From Asanoa ferruginea (GTDB lineage: Bacteria; Actinomycetota; Actinomycetes; Mycobacteriales; Micromonosporaceae), in the NCBI RefSeq assembly GCF_003387075.1, contig NZ_QUMQ01000001.1, forward strand, positions 3,162,001-3,226,000: a stretch of 64,000 nt of DNA, written 5' to 3'. Below the pieces are notes generated by a model. That model was not told the DNA's origin and did not search any database. It saw nothing but the letters and a program-made list of their open reading frames with translations. Made by a program: the position numbers and the translations under genes. Positions 53,273 to 62,699 of the stretch are shown here, one piece after another. Within the stretch, counting starts at the first letter, position 1, and every line of letters starts with the position of its first letter.

Positions 53273-53655
53273 CGGATCGCCCGCAGGAGTTGGGCCACGC
53301 CGCCGGCCCAGTCGGTGGTCAGGTCGGCGGTCTTGAGGTCGGCGAGCAGGGCGGGCGCGTCTCCGCCGGTCAGGACGACGGGCAGGAGTTTCACCCCGGC
53401 GCCCTGGATCTGGCGGGCCAGCGTCGACGCCCACTCCCGCACGATCCACGGCGACTCCACGCCGTGCACCGAGTAGCAGAGCACCACGTAGCCGGCGGTC
53501 GTCAGACCCTGGTTCATCCACTCCACGATGGAGTCGCCGACCTGGAGGTCGGTCACGTCGAGATGGACGTCGTGCCCAGCGGCGCGGATCTCGTCGGCGA
53601 GCTTTTCTGCGGGGGAGGCGTCGGCCATGCGATGGCTGACGAACACGACGGCCAT
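53269..53655 (-). CDS. TIR-domain protein, probable NADase
   Basis: A 128-aa stand-alone TIR domain: V-V-F-V-S-H-R near residues 3-9, a D-L-Q-V-G-D-S-I-V-E-W strand-turn, the V-V-L-C strand (57-60) and S-P-W-I-V-R-E-W with Glu74, the position of the catalytic glutamate in NAD-cleaving TIRs. The chain has no other domain, so it must act with a partner; the TIR-NACHT gene starts inside its stop codon (GTGA). The ATG at 53655 has a -10 TACCAT exactly six bases upstream. Likely the effector of a defence module; NAD hydrolysis is inferred from family knowledge. Confidence 0.85.
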   Translation of the reverse strand: MAVVFVSHRMADASPAEKLADEIRAAGHDVHLDVTDLQVGDSIVEWMNQGLTTAGYVVLCYSVHGVESPWIVREWASTLARQIQGAGVKLLPVVLTGGDAPALLADLKTADLTTDWAGGVAQLLRAIR

Positions 53656-53661
53656 CGGCGC

Positions 53662-53667
53662 ATGGTA
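53662..53667 (-). promoter_or_regulatory. -10 element TACCAT of the leaderless TIR/TIR-NACHT operon
   Basis: TACCAT on the minus strand ends six bases before the ATG at 53655. It would serve both defence genes. Confidence 0.55.
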
Positions 53668-53712
53668 GCGATGTCGGTACCGTGAGCGGTACCGCCGATC
53701 ACCCGGACAGGG

Positions 53713-53973
53713 TCAGCGGATGACCGGATTCCACTCCCGCTTGGCGGCGATCGAGACACCGGGCGCGCGGTAGTAGGGATCCGCGGCGACAAGCTCTTCG
53801 AACTCGGCCTCGGTCGCCACATCGAAGATCAGCAGCGCACCGGACTCGTCGGCATAGGGCCCGGCCAGCGCGACCAGACCCCGTTCCTTGAGCCCGGCCA
53901 ACACCTCCCGGTGCGCGGGCCGATGCTTGAGCCGCTCCGGGTTGCCGTCAAAAGACAGTTCGAGCAAGAACAT
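53713..53973 (-). CDS. YciI-family protein
   Basis: An 86-aa ferredoxin-fold protein of the YciI family: F-L-L-E-L-S-F start, H-R-P-A-H-R-E-V-L with the conserved His, L-A-G-P-Y-A-D-E-S-G-A-L-L-I-F, and D-P-Y-Y-R-A-P-G-V near the end. Family members are presumed small enzymes with a His-Asp site but unclear substrates. The ATG at 53973 has a -10 TAGGAT six bases upstream. Confidence 0.88.
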   Translation of the reverse strand: MFLLELSFDGNPERLKHRPAHREVLAGLKERGLVALAGPYADESGALLIFDVATEAEFEELVAADPYYRAPGVSIAAKREWNPVIR

Positions 53974-53979
53974 CAGGCC

Positions 53980-53985
53980 ATCCTA
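53980..53985 (-). promoter_or_regulatory. -10 element TAGGAT of the leaderless yciI-like gene
   Basis: TAGGAT on the minus strand ends six bases before the ATG at 53973. Confidence 0.5.
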
Positions 53986-54001
53986 GGCCCGGTCGCCTTG
54001 C

Positions 54002-55087
<1,086 letters not shown>

Positions 55088-55118
55088 AACAGACCAGCTT
55101 ACGCAGGCCCTTCGAAGA

Positions 55119-56207
55119 TCAGGCGATCGCCTGCCACCAGCCGTCGATGGCTGGCGGGGCGTCGACGTCGACCCGCTCGCCCGGGCGCGGGACGGCGAGG
55201 GTGACCCCCTCGGCCTTGGCCTCGGACCAGAGGCGGTCGGCGGGCTCGGCCCAGTCGTGGAAGGCCAGTACGAACGTGCCCCAGTGCAGCGGGATCATCA
55301 GCCCACCCCGGACCGCCTGGTGTGCCCGGACCGCGTCTTCCGGGGTCATGTGGATGTCGGGCCAGCCCTCGCCATAAGCCCCGATCTGCATCAGGGTCAC
55401 GTCGAACGGGCCGTGAGCGGCGCCGATCTCGGCATAACCGTCGAAATAGCCTGAATCGCCCGTGTAGAAGACCTTGCGGTCGTGGCCGGCGACCACCCAC
55501 GACGCCCACAGGGTCTCGTCTCGGGTCAGGCCGCGACCGGAGAAGTGGCGGGCCTCGGTCGCGGTCAGGGTCAGGCCGGCCACCGTGATCGACTCGTCCC
55601 AGTCGAGCTCGATCACCCGCTCGGCCGGGATGCCCCAGCGGGCGAAGTGGGCGCCCACGCCCAGCGGCACCACGAACGGGGCCGTCGAGCTCAGCGCCAG
55701 TGTGCGGATCGTCGGCAGGTCGAGGTGGTCGTAGTGGTCGTGCGAGATCACGATCGCGTCGAGCCGGGGCAGCTCGTCGAGCGGGACCGGGGGCTCGTGC
55801 AGGCGGCGGGGGCCGACCAGGTGCGACGGCGAGCAGCGGTCGCTCCAGACCGGGTCGAACAGCACCCGGTCGCCGTCGATCTCGACCAGCGCCGACGAGT
55901 GCCCGTACCACGTGATGTGTAGGCCTTCCGACGTGGCGCCGGAGGGGTGCGCCAGCGGGATCGGGAGGCGGGGCTTGCGCCGCTCGCGGTCGGCCAGGAA
56001 GGAGCGCAGCAGCGCGCCGCCCGGAGCCGCGATCGTGCGGGCCGGGACCCGGTTGTGGAACTTGCCGTCGCGCCACTGCGGCGACGGGCCGACCCGGCGC
56101 TCGTCAGGACGGGCGCCCATCTGGAGCGGCACGTCGCGCGCGGCCCAGGCCAGCGCCGCCGCGGCCGTGCCCAGGATGCCCAGTGCCCAAGTCGACTTCT
56201 TCGCCAT
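55119..56207 (-). CDS. Metallo-beta-lactamase fold hydrolase (NAPE-PLD-like)
   Basis: A 362-aa MBL-fold enzyme with an N-terminal hydrophobic anchor (residues 5-24). The metal motif is S-H-D-H-Y-D-H-L-D near 160-168, a later A-R-H-F-S-G-R-G-L supplies another His, Y-T-G-D-S-G-Y the bridging Asp and L-H-W-G-T-F the last His. The lead I-T-W-Y-G-H-S-S-A and the overall layout match the family of N-acyl-phosphatidylethanolamine phospholipase D relatives. Substrate unknown; membrane location likely. The ATG at 56207 is preferred to one ten codons upstream because it starts at the basic lead of the anchor. Confidence 0.85.
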   Translation of the reverse strand: MAKKSTWALGILGTAAAALAWAARDVPLQMGARPDERRVGPSPQWRDGKFHNRVPARTIAAPGGALLRSFLADRERRKPRLPIPLAHPSGATSEGLHITWYGHSSALVEIDGDRVLFDPVWSDRCSPSHLVGPRRLHEPPVPLDELPRLDAIVISHDHYDHLDLPTIRTLALSSTAPFVVPLGVGAHFARWGIPAERVIELDWDESITVAGLTLTATEARHFSGRGLTRDETLWASWVVAGHDRKVFYTGDSGYFDGYAEIGAAHGPFDVTLMQIGAYGEGWPDIHMTPEDAVRAHQAVRGGLMIPLHWGTFVLAFHDWAEPADRLWSEAKAEGVTLAVPRPGERVDVDAPPAIDGWWQAIA

Positions 56208-56317
56208 GACCACAAGTGTGCAACAACGCACCGACAAAAAGCTGAGCGTCTACTCAGCTGATAGCGATGTCCGATTCCCGCGAGCCAGCGGCGCCGGCGC
56301 GAGGCAGGATCAATGGC

Positions 56318-57739
56318 ATGGAACTGGAGTTCGAGCGGTGCTACCGGGCGGTCGACAGCCGTGACCAGCGGTTCGACGGCTGGTTCTACACGGCCGTGAC
56401 CTCGACCGGGATCTACTGCAAGCCATCCTGCCCGGCCATCACGCCCAAACGGGCGAACGTCCGTTTCTACCCCTCGGCCGCCGCCGCGCAGCGGGCCGGC
56501 TTCCGGGCCTGCCGCCGCTGCCGGCCCGACGCCGCGCCCGGCTCACCGGAGTGGGACGTGCGCGCCGACACGGTCGGCCGGGCGATGCGGCTGATCGGCG
56601 ACGGCGTCGTCGACCGGGAGGGCGTGCCGGGGCTGGCGTCCCGGGTCGGCTACACCGAGCGTCACCTGCACCGCATGCTCGTCGCGGAGGTCGGTGCCGG
56701 CCCGCTGGCACTGGCCCGGGCGCAGCGGGCCCAGACCGCCCGCATCCTGGTCGAGACGACCGATCTTGGTCTCGCCGAGATCGCGTTCGCGGCGGGTTTC
56801 GGCAGCGTGCGGCAGTTCAACGACACGATCAAGGAGGTGTACGGCGGCCCGCCGTCGACCCTGCGCGAGGCAAAACACCGCAAGACCCCCGAAGCCGGTG
56901 TCGTCAACCTGCGGCTCGCCTACCGGCCACCGCTCAACGCGCCCGCGCTGCTCGAGTTCCTCGGCGACCGCGCGATCCCGGGCGTCGAGGAGGTTGTCGA
57001 CGGCACCTACAAGCGGTCGCTGACCCTGCCCCACGGGGCGGCCGAGGTCGAGCTCACGCCGCTGCCGGGCCATGGCGGCGGTGCCCACGTGGCCGCCACG
57101 CTGCGGCTCAAAGACGTGCGCGACCTGGCGCCCGCGGTGGCCCGCTGCCGCCGGCTGCTCGATCTCGACGCCGACCCGGAGGCGGTCGACGGGTTGCTCG
57201 GCACCGACCACGCCCTGGCGAAGACCGTCGAGAAAGAGCCGGGGGTACGCGTCCCGCGTGCCGTCGACGGCTTCGAGACCGCCGTGCGGGCGATCGTCGG
57301 CCAGCAGATCTCGGTGCCGGCCACCCGCACGATCCTCGGCCGCATCGCCAAGAGCGCCGGCACCGCCGGCTTCCCGGATGCCGCGGCCGTCACGGAGTTG
57401 CCCGACGAGGCGTTCCCGATGCCGGCCGCCCGCCGGGAGACGATCCGCGGCCTGGCCCAGGCGGTGGTCGACGGCAGCGTCGACCTCGACCTCGGCGCCG
57501 ACCGCGAAGAACTGGTCCAGGGCCTGGTCGCGCTGCCCGGCATCGGCGCCTGGACGGCCGGCTACGTGGCGATGCGCGCCGCCGGTGACCCCGATGTCTT
57601 CCTGCCAACCGATCTCGCCGTCCGGCGCGGTGCCAAGGCCCTCGGCCTGCCGGACGAACCCAAAGCACTCGAGGCGCACGCCGCGGCCTGGCGGCCGTGG
57701 CGGTCCTACGCCCTGATCCGTCTCTGGAGGAACGCGTGA
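56318..57739 (+). CDS. alkA: Ada-AlkA fusion: methylphosphotriester receptor, AraC HTH and 3-methyladenine glycosylase
   Basis: A 473-aa adaptive-response protein. Residues 1-75 form the Ada zinc domain with Cys34, Cys38, Cys65 and Cys68 (G-I-Y-C-K-P-S-C; C-R-R-C); Cys34 is the methyl acceptor by analogy. Residues 80-175 are an AraC-type HTH region (T-E-R-H-L-H-R-M-L; I-A-F-A-A-G-F-G-S-V-R-Q-F). Residues 180-285 are the AlkA N-terminal fold and 290-470 the HhH-GPD glycosylase with L-P-G-I-G-A-W-T-A-G-Y and the catalytic Asp in L-P-T-D-L-A. It can sense alkylation, activate genes and excise bases. The ATG at 56318 fits homologues better than one at 56267. The ogt start overlaps its stop (GTGA). 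Confidence 0.93.
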   Translation: MELEFERCYRAVDSRDQRFDGWFYTAVTSTGIYCKPSCPAITPKRANVRFYPSAAAAQRAGFRACRRCRPDAAPGSPEWDVRADTVGRAMRLIGDGVVDREGVPGLASRVGYTERHLHRMLVAEVGAGPLALARAQRAQTARILVETTDLGLAEIAFAAGFGSVRQFNDTIKEVYGGPPSTLREAKHRKTPEAGVVNLRLAYRPPLNAPALLEFLGDRAIPGVEEVVDGTYKRSLTLPHGAAEVELTPLPGHGGGAHVAATLRLKDVRDLAPAVARCRRLLDLDADPEAVDGLLGTDHALAKTVEKEPGVRVPRAVDGFETAVRAIVGQQISVPATRTILGRIAKSAGTAGFPDAAAVTELPDEAFPMPAARRETIRGLAQAVVDGSVDLDLGADREELVQGLVALPGIGAWTAGYVAMRAAGDPDVFLPTDLAVRRGAKALGLPDEPKALEAHAAAWRPWRSYALIRLWRNA

Positions 57740-58227
57740 ACACCACCACCATGTCCACCCCGACCGGCCCGCTGACGATCGTCGCGACCGACGAGGGCGT
57801 CGTGCGCGCCGCCGGCTTCACCGCCGACGTCGACGAGTTGCTGGCGCTCGTACACCCTTCGCTTCGTGGCCAACCGCGGCCGCGCGCCGACCTCGGGCCG
57901 ATCACCGACGCGGTGTCGTCCTATCTGGACGGTGATCTGACGGCGCTCGACGCGGTGCCGGTCGAGCAACGGTCCGGCGGAAGCTTCATCGGGCACGCCT
58001 GGGACGTGCTCCGCGAGGTCAAGCCCGGAGCGCCCGTGACCTACACCGAATACGCCGCCCTGGCCGGTCGCCCCTCTGCGGTGCGCGCGGCCGCGCAGGC
58101 CTGTGCCCGCAATGCGGCGGCCCCGTTCGTGCCCTGCCACCGGGTGCTGCGCACCGACGGCACACTCGGCGGCTACCGCTACGGCCTCGAAGTGAAAAAG
58201 TGGCTTCTCGGGCACGAGATGCGGTAG
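57736..58227 (+). CDS. ogt: Methylated-DNA--protein-cysteine methyltransferase
   Basis: A 163-aa O6-alkylguanine transferase. The acceptor is Cys134 in F-V-P-C-H-R-V-L, followed by L-G-G-Y-R-Y-G; the Arg finger region R-A-A-A-Q-A-C-A-R-N precedes it. The GTG at 57736 overlaps the stop of the Ada-AlkA gene and has a GGAGG site inside that gene's last codons, so the pair is one alkylation-repair operon. Confidence 0.95.
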   Translation: MNTTTMSTPTGPLTIVATDEGVVRAAGFTADVDELLALVHPSLRGQPRPRADLGPITDAVSSYLDGDLTALDAVPVEQRSGGSFIGHAWDVLREVKPGAPVTYTEYAALAGRPSAVRAAAQACARNAAAPFVPCHRVLRTDGTLGGYRYGLEVKKWLLGHEMR

Positions 58228-58242
58228 GACCGTTGCAGCGAT

Positions 58243-58248
58243 TACCGT
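58243..58248 (+). promoter_or_regulatory. -10 element TACCGT of the leaderless ABC exporter operon
   Basis: TACCGT ends six bases before the GTG at 58255 and lies shortly after the ogt stop. Confidence 0.55.
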
Positions 58249-58254
58249 CACGGG

Positions 58255-60015
58255 GTGCGTACCAAAAGTGACCATCAGTCAGGGGTACGCAACCTGTGGC
58301 GGCTTCGCCGCTACCTCCGCCCCTACCGTCTCCAGTTCGCCGGCCTGGTCGCCGCCGCCCTCGCCGGCACCGCGGTCGGCATCGCCGTCCCGTTGGTCAT
58401 CCGCAAGGTGGTCGACGGGCCGATCGCCCATGACGACCCGCGCGGCCTGTTCGCGCTGGGTGGCCTCGCGCTGCTGTTCGGCATTGCCGAGGCGGTGCTG
58501 ATCTTCATCCGGCGCTGGTCGCAGTCGAGCCAGGCACTCGGCATGGAGGCGACGATCCGGCAGGAGATCTACGCACACCTGCAACGGCTGCCGGTCGCGT
58601 TCCACGATCGCTGGCAGAGCGGCCAACTGCTGGCCCGGGTCACCGCCGACCTCTCGGTGATCCGCCGCTTCCTCTCCTTCGGCCTGCTGTTCCTGATGGT
58701 CAACCTGGCCACCTACGCGGTGGTCGTCGCCCTGCTGATCCACCTGCACTGGCCGCTGGGCCTGCTGGTGGCCGGCAGCGCGGTGCCGCTGGCAATCGTC
58801 AGCCGCCGGTTCACCCGCACCTACCTGCGCACATCCCGCCGGATGCAAGACGAGCAGGGCGATCTGGCCACCCAGGTCGAAGAGTCGGCGCGCGGCCTGC
58901 GCACGGTCAAGTCGTTCGGCCGGCAGTCGTTCATGAGCGGCCAGTTCGGCGCCGGCGCCGACCGGTTGCGGGACACCGCCGTCGCGAAGGGCCGCCAACT
59001 CGCCGGCACGTCGGCCCAGTTCGACCTGATCCCCAACCTGACCCTGGCGGCGGTGCTGGTCGCGGGCGCGATGGAGGTGGCGGCCGGCCGGCTCACGATC
59101 GGCGAACTGGTCGCGTTCGTGACGCTGCAACTCATGCTCATTTGGCCGATCGAGTCGCTGGGCTGGATCATCGGCAACGCGCAGGAGGCGATGACCGCCT
59201 CCGACCGGATCTACGAGGTGCTCGACGCACCACCGTCCATCATGGATCGCAGCAACGCCCGGCGGGCCGGCCGGGTGGCCGGCGAAGTGTGCTTCGAGAA
59301 CGTCCGGTTCACCTACCCGGGCAGCTCGGTGCCGGTGTTGCGGGGGATCACGCTGACCGTGCGGCCCGGTGAGACGCTCGCCGTCGTCGGCACCACCGGC
59401 TGCGGCAAGACCACGCTGGTCTCGCTGGTGCCCCGGCTCTACGACGTGACCGCCGGGCGGATCACCCTCGACGGCCGCGACATCCGCGACCTGCGCCTCG
59501 ACTCGCTGCGCGAGGTGGTCGGCGTCGCGTTCGAGGAACCGACGCTGTTCTCCATGTCGGTGCGGGAAAACCTGGCGCTGGGCCGCACCGACGCGACCGA
59601 CGACGAGATCCACGAGGCGCTCGCGCTGGCCCAGGCCGACTTCGTCGAAGACCTGCCGTGGGGCCTCGACACCCGGGTCGGCGAGCAGGGCCTGTCGCTC
59701 TCCGGCGGCCAGCGGCAACGGTTGGCACTGGCGCGCGCGATCCTGAGCCGGCCCCGGGTGCTGGTGCTCGACGACCCGCTGTCGGCGCTCGACGTGCACA
59801 CCGAGGCACTGGTCGAGAAGGCGCTGGCCGGCGTGCTGGCGGACACCACCGCGCTGCTCGTCGTGCACCGCCCGTCGACGATCGCCCTCGCCGACCGCGT
59901 CGCGCTGCTGTCCGGCGGCGTGATCGCGGCGACCGGCACGCACTCGGAGTTGCTGGCAACGGTGCCGGCCTACCGGGCCGTGCTCTCCGAGGCGGCGGCA
60001 GCGGACGCCGCATGA
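58255..60015 (+). CDS. ABC exporter half-transporter 1 (degenerate ATP site)
   Basis: A 586-aa type IV ABC exporter subunit: six membrane helices (about residues 20-310), then the NBD with Walker A G-T-T-G-C-G-K-T-T near 379-387, signature L-S-G-G-Q-R-Q-R near 482, and Walker B V-L-V-L-D-D with Asp507 in place of the catalytic Glu. The Q-loop position reads A-F-E-E-P, Glu instead of Gln. The switch His is kept (V-V-H-R-P). The next gene overlaps by four bases (ATGA) and encodes the partner; together they form a heterodimer. The GTG at 58255 has a leaderless -10. Substrate unknown. Confidence 0.92.
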   Translation: MRTKSDHQSGVRNLWRLRRYLRPYRLQFAGLVAAALAGTAVGIAVPLVIRKVVDGPIAHDDPRGLFALGGLALLFGIAEAVLIFIRRWSQSSQALGMEATIRQEIYAHLQRLPVAFHDRWQSGQLLARVTADLSVIRRFLSFGLLFLMVNLATYAVVVALLIHLHWPLGLLVAGSAVPLAIVSRRFTRTYLRTSRRMQDEQGDLATQVEESARGLRTVKSFGRQSFMSGQFGAGADRLRDTAVAKGRQLAGTSAQFDLIPNLTLAAVLVAGAMEVAAGRLTIGELVAFVTLQLMLIWPIESLGWIIGNAQEAMTASDRIYEVLDAPPSIMDRSNARRAGRVAGEVCFENVRFTYPGSSVPVLRGITLTVRPGETLAVVGTTGCGKTTLVSLVPRLYDVTAGRITLDGRDIRDLRLDSLREVVGVAFEEPTLFSMSVRENLALGRTDATDDEIHEALALAQADFVEDLPWGLDTRVGEQGLSLSGGQRQRLALARAILSRPRVLVLDDPLSALDVHTEALVEKALAGVLADTTALLVVHRPSTIALADRVALLSGGVIAATGTHSELLATVPAYRAVLSEAAAADAA

Positions 60016-61850
60016 CGGTGCACTCCTGGCGCGGCCGGGCGACCGAACACGACGCCGACCGGACCGCCGCCGAGGGCACCGACGCCGCTGCCGTCGCCCG
60101 CCTGCGAGTGCGCAGCCGAGCCCTGCTGGCTTCCCTGGTCCGCCCACACCGGCGCCCGCTGGCCGCCACGGTCGCCCTGTTGGTCCTGCAGAGCGCCGCC
60201 GGCATGGCCGGCCCGTTCCTGGTGATGCTCGCGATCGACAAGGGCATCCCACCGCTGCGGGCCGGCGACCCGACCATCCTGATCGAGGTGGGCCTGGCAT
60301 TCGTCGTGGCCGCGGCCGCGGAGTATGTCGGAAAGCGCGGCTTCCTGCGGCTGTCGGCCCGGATCGGCCAAGACGTGCTGCGCGACCTGCGGCAGCGGGT
60401 CTACGACCACTTCCAGCGGCTGTCGATCGGCTTCCACGAGCGCTACACGTCGGGCCGGATGGTGGCCCGGCTGACCAGCGACATGGACTCGATCAGCGAG
60501 CTGGTCGACGGCGGCATCGACGACCTGGTGCTGGCCGGCCTGTCGGTCGTCTCGGTCGCCGGCGTACTGCTCTACCTCGACCTGCCGCTCGCCGTGCTCA
60601 CCCTGCTGACCTTTCCGTTCCTGCTCTGGCTGTCGCGCTGGTTCGCGCTGGCGTCCGCGATCGCCTACCGGCGTACCCGCGAGGCTGTTGCCTTGGTGAT
60701 CGTCCACTTCGTCGAGTCGCTCGGCGGCATCCGGGCGGTGCACGCATTCCGCCGCGAACCCCGCAACCAGCAGATCTTCGACGCGCTCAACGACGACTAC
60801 CGGGTGGCGTCGCTGCGCGCGTTCCGGCTCATCGCCGTGTATTCGCCGAGCATCAAGTTGATCGGCAACCTGGCCATCGCGGGCGTGCTGACGTTCGGTG
60901 GCTGGCAGGTGCTGCACGGCGAGACGGCGATCGGCGTCCTCGCGGCGTTCCTGCTCTACCTGCGGCGATTCTTCGAGCCGATGCAGGAACTGAGCCAGTT
61001 CTACAACGCGTTGCAGTCGGCGACGGCGGCGCTGGAGAAGCTGTCCGGTGTGCTGGATGAGCGTCCGGCGGTGCCGGAGCCGGGCCGGCCGGTGCCGCTG
61101 CCCGCCGCCCCGGGCGGCCGGGCGGTCGTGTTCGACAACGTCACCTTCGGCTATCGCGACGGGCCGCCGGTGCTGGCCGACTTCTCCATCGAGATTCCGG
61201 CCGGGCAGATCGTCGCGCTGGTCGGTGCGACCGGCGCGGGCAAGTCGACGGTGGCCAAGCTCGTGGCCCGTTTCTATGATCCGGTCTCCGGCGCTGTTCT
61301 TCTCGACGGCGTCGACCTGCGTTCGGTGTGCGACCCCGACCTGCGGCGCGCGGTCGTCATGGTGACCCAGGAAAACCATCTGTTCGCGGGTACGGTCGGT
61401 GACAACCTCCGGTTCGGCCGGCCGGACGCTTCCGACGCCGACCTGGTGGCGGCGGCGCGGGCGATCGGTGCGCACGACTTCATTGCCGCGCTGCCTTCCG
61501 GGTATGACACCGACGTACACCGTCGTGGTGGTCGGTTGTCTGCCGGGCAGCGGCAGTTGGTGGCGTTCGCGCGGGCGTTCCTGGCGGATCCCGGGGTTTT
61601 GATTCTTGATGAGGCCACGTCGTCGCTCGACGTGCCGACTGAGCGGTTGGTGCAGCGCGCGTTGCGCACGATCCTGCGCGAACGCACGGCCCTGGTAATC
61701 GCTCACCGCCTGTCAACCGTGGAGATCGCCGACCGGGTTCTGGTCGTCGACGACGGCCGGGTCGTCGAAGACGGGCCACCCTCCCGCTTGATAGCGGGCG
61801 GGGGTCGCTACGCCACTTTGCACACGCAGTGGCAGGACTCGCTGCTCTGA
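60012..61850 (+). CDS. ABC exporter half-transporter 2 (catalytic Glu, degenerate signature)
   Basis: A 612-aa partner of the preceding subunit. A 50-residue hydrophilic lead precedes six membrane helices; the NBD has Walker A G-A-T-G-A-G-K-S-T near 405-413, a regular Q-loop V-T-Q-E-N, a changed signature L-S-A-G-Q at 509-513, and an intact Walker B I-L-D-E-A-T with Glu534. The degenerate signature here and the degenerate Walker B of subunit 1 fall in the same composite ATP site, so the other site is fully consensus. The ATG at 60012 overlaps the upstream stop. Codon use near the end is slightly less GC-rich. Confidence 0.92.
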   Translation: MTVHSWRGRATEHDADRTAAEGTDAAAVARLRVRSRALLASLVRPHRRPLAATVALLVLQSAAGMAGPFLVMLAIDKGIPPLRAGDPTILIEVGLAFVVAAAAEYVGKRGFLRLSARIGQDVLRDLRQRVYDHFQRLSIGFHERYTSGRMVARLTSDMDSISELVDGGIDDLVLAGLSVVSVAGVLLYLDLPLAVLTLLTFPFLLWLSRWFALASAIAYRRTREAVALVIVHFVESLGGIRAVHAFRREPRNQQIFDALNDDYRVASLRAFRLIAVYSPSIKLIGNLAIAGVLTFGGWQVLHGETAIGVLAAFLLYLRRFFEPMQELSQFYNALQSATAALEKLSGVLDERPAVPEPGRPVPLPAAPGGRAVVFDNVTFGYRDGPPVLADFSIEIPAGQIVALVGATGAGKSTVAKLVARFYDPVSGAVLLDGVDLRSVCDPDLRRAVVMVTQENHLFAGTVGDNLRFGRPDASDADLVAAARAIGAHDFIAALPSGYDTDVHRRGGRLSAGQRQLVAFARAFLADPGVLILDEATSSLDVPTERLVQRALRTILRERTALVIAHRLSTVEIADRVLVVDDGRVVEDGPPSRLIAGGGRYATLHTQWQDSLL

Positions 61851-62699
61851 GCTTGTTCGAGTCGAGGTTGCACGTGGGGCGTTGCCTCTTGCCCTATCCC
61901 GGGCGGCGGTGCTGCCTTTGGTGTGGGGCGGGTTGCGATCCTGAGGCCCTGTCATGCCGGGGCTGGTGTCGCGTGGGGGCGGGGCTGGTCTGTCGGCCCG
62001 GCACAGCGGCCCGTTCCTGATAGGCCGCCGCCGTGGGGCGGACACCAGCCAGGCCCTTGATCGTCTGCAGCAGATCTGCACGATTCCAACCGCGCGGGGT
62101 GATCATGTGCGCCCGATCGACACGACACGCCGCGCCAGGTCTCGATGAGCTGCAAACGATCACGCAAATCCGCCCTGCCCGTGCCGGCCAGCTACAAACG
62201 ATCACCGACCGCCCTGGCCAGACCAGGAGCGGCCGACCGCCGGAGCGGTCGGGCCTGGAGCGGTTGGGCCCGGGCGGCCCTTCGATCGACGCACACACCG
62301 AGAGCGCTTAGCTGCCAGATCCACGCGCCGGTCAGCCATACCCCGCACCAGAAGCGACCTGCCGATCTCCGGCCTCCATCACCACACGGCCGCGGTCGCG
62401 AACCGGCCGCAGGGCGTCCGCATTCGGGCGCCGTGCGTAACGGGCGCCGGTAGGCGCGGGTATCGGCCGAACGTGGTGTGGAGATCGGCCGACCGCGCGC
62501 CGTGCTGACCGATGACCTTGGTCCCGTCGGCGGGACCGGCATCGAGATCGGTGCGAGTGGTTCGAAGGCGCGCCATCCAAAGGATCACGACGGTCCGAAT
62601 GTTTGCGCTAACAGCCTGAAAGACATAACCCTTTCCGGTGGTGCTGTGCCAGCCTTCCAGGATCGAAATGTCGACGGTCCTTAATGGAGGAGACGCGCG
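61851..62699. other. Gene-free region with short related repeats
   Basis: These 849 bp hold no convincing gene: the small open frames on both strands lack start signals and show compositional bias only. AGCTGCAAACGATCAC (62149-62163 region) and AGCTACAAACGATCAC (62191-62205 region) are direct copies 42 bp apart, and CTTGATCGTCTGCAGCAG (62057-62074) is a related inverted copy. GGCGCC-rich short repeats lie near 62425-62445. The last 40 bases form the leader of the DUF4352 gene. Confidence 0.6.
62057..62205. repeat. Three related copies of a CTGCAAACGATCA motif
   Basis: Two direct copies of AGCT(G/A)CAAACGATCAC and one inverted relative (reverse complement CTGCTGCAGACGATCAAG) lie within 150 bp. 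The inverted arrangement could fold into a hairpin or mark a decayed repeat element. Confidence 0.5.

Noticed and set aside
50192-53476. Very long open frame opposite the TIR-NACHT gene
   Set aside because: No start signal and no recognisable domain; the minus-strand protein has complete TIR and NACHT motifs.
61894-62298. Small open frames in the 850-bp gap
   Set aside because: No ribosome site or leaderless -10, no plausible folded-protein pattern, and they cover the short repeats on both strands.
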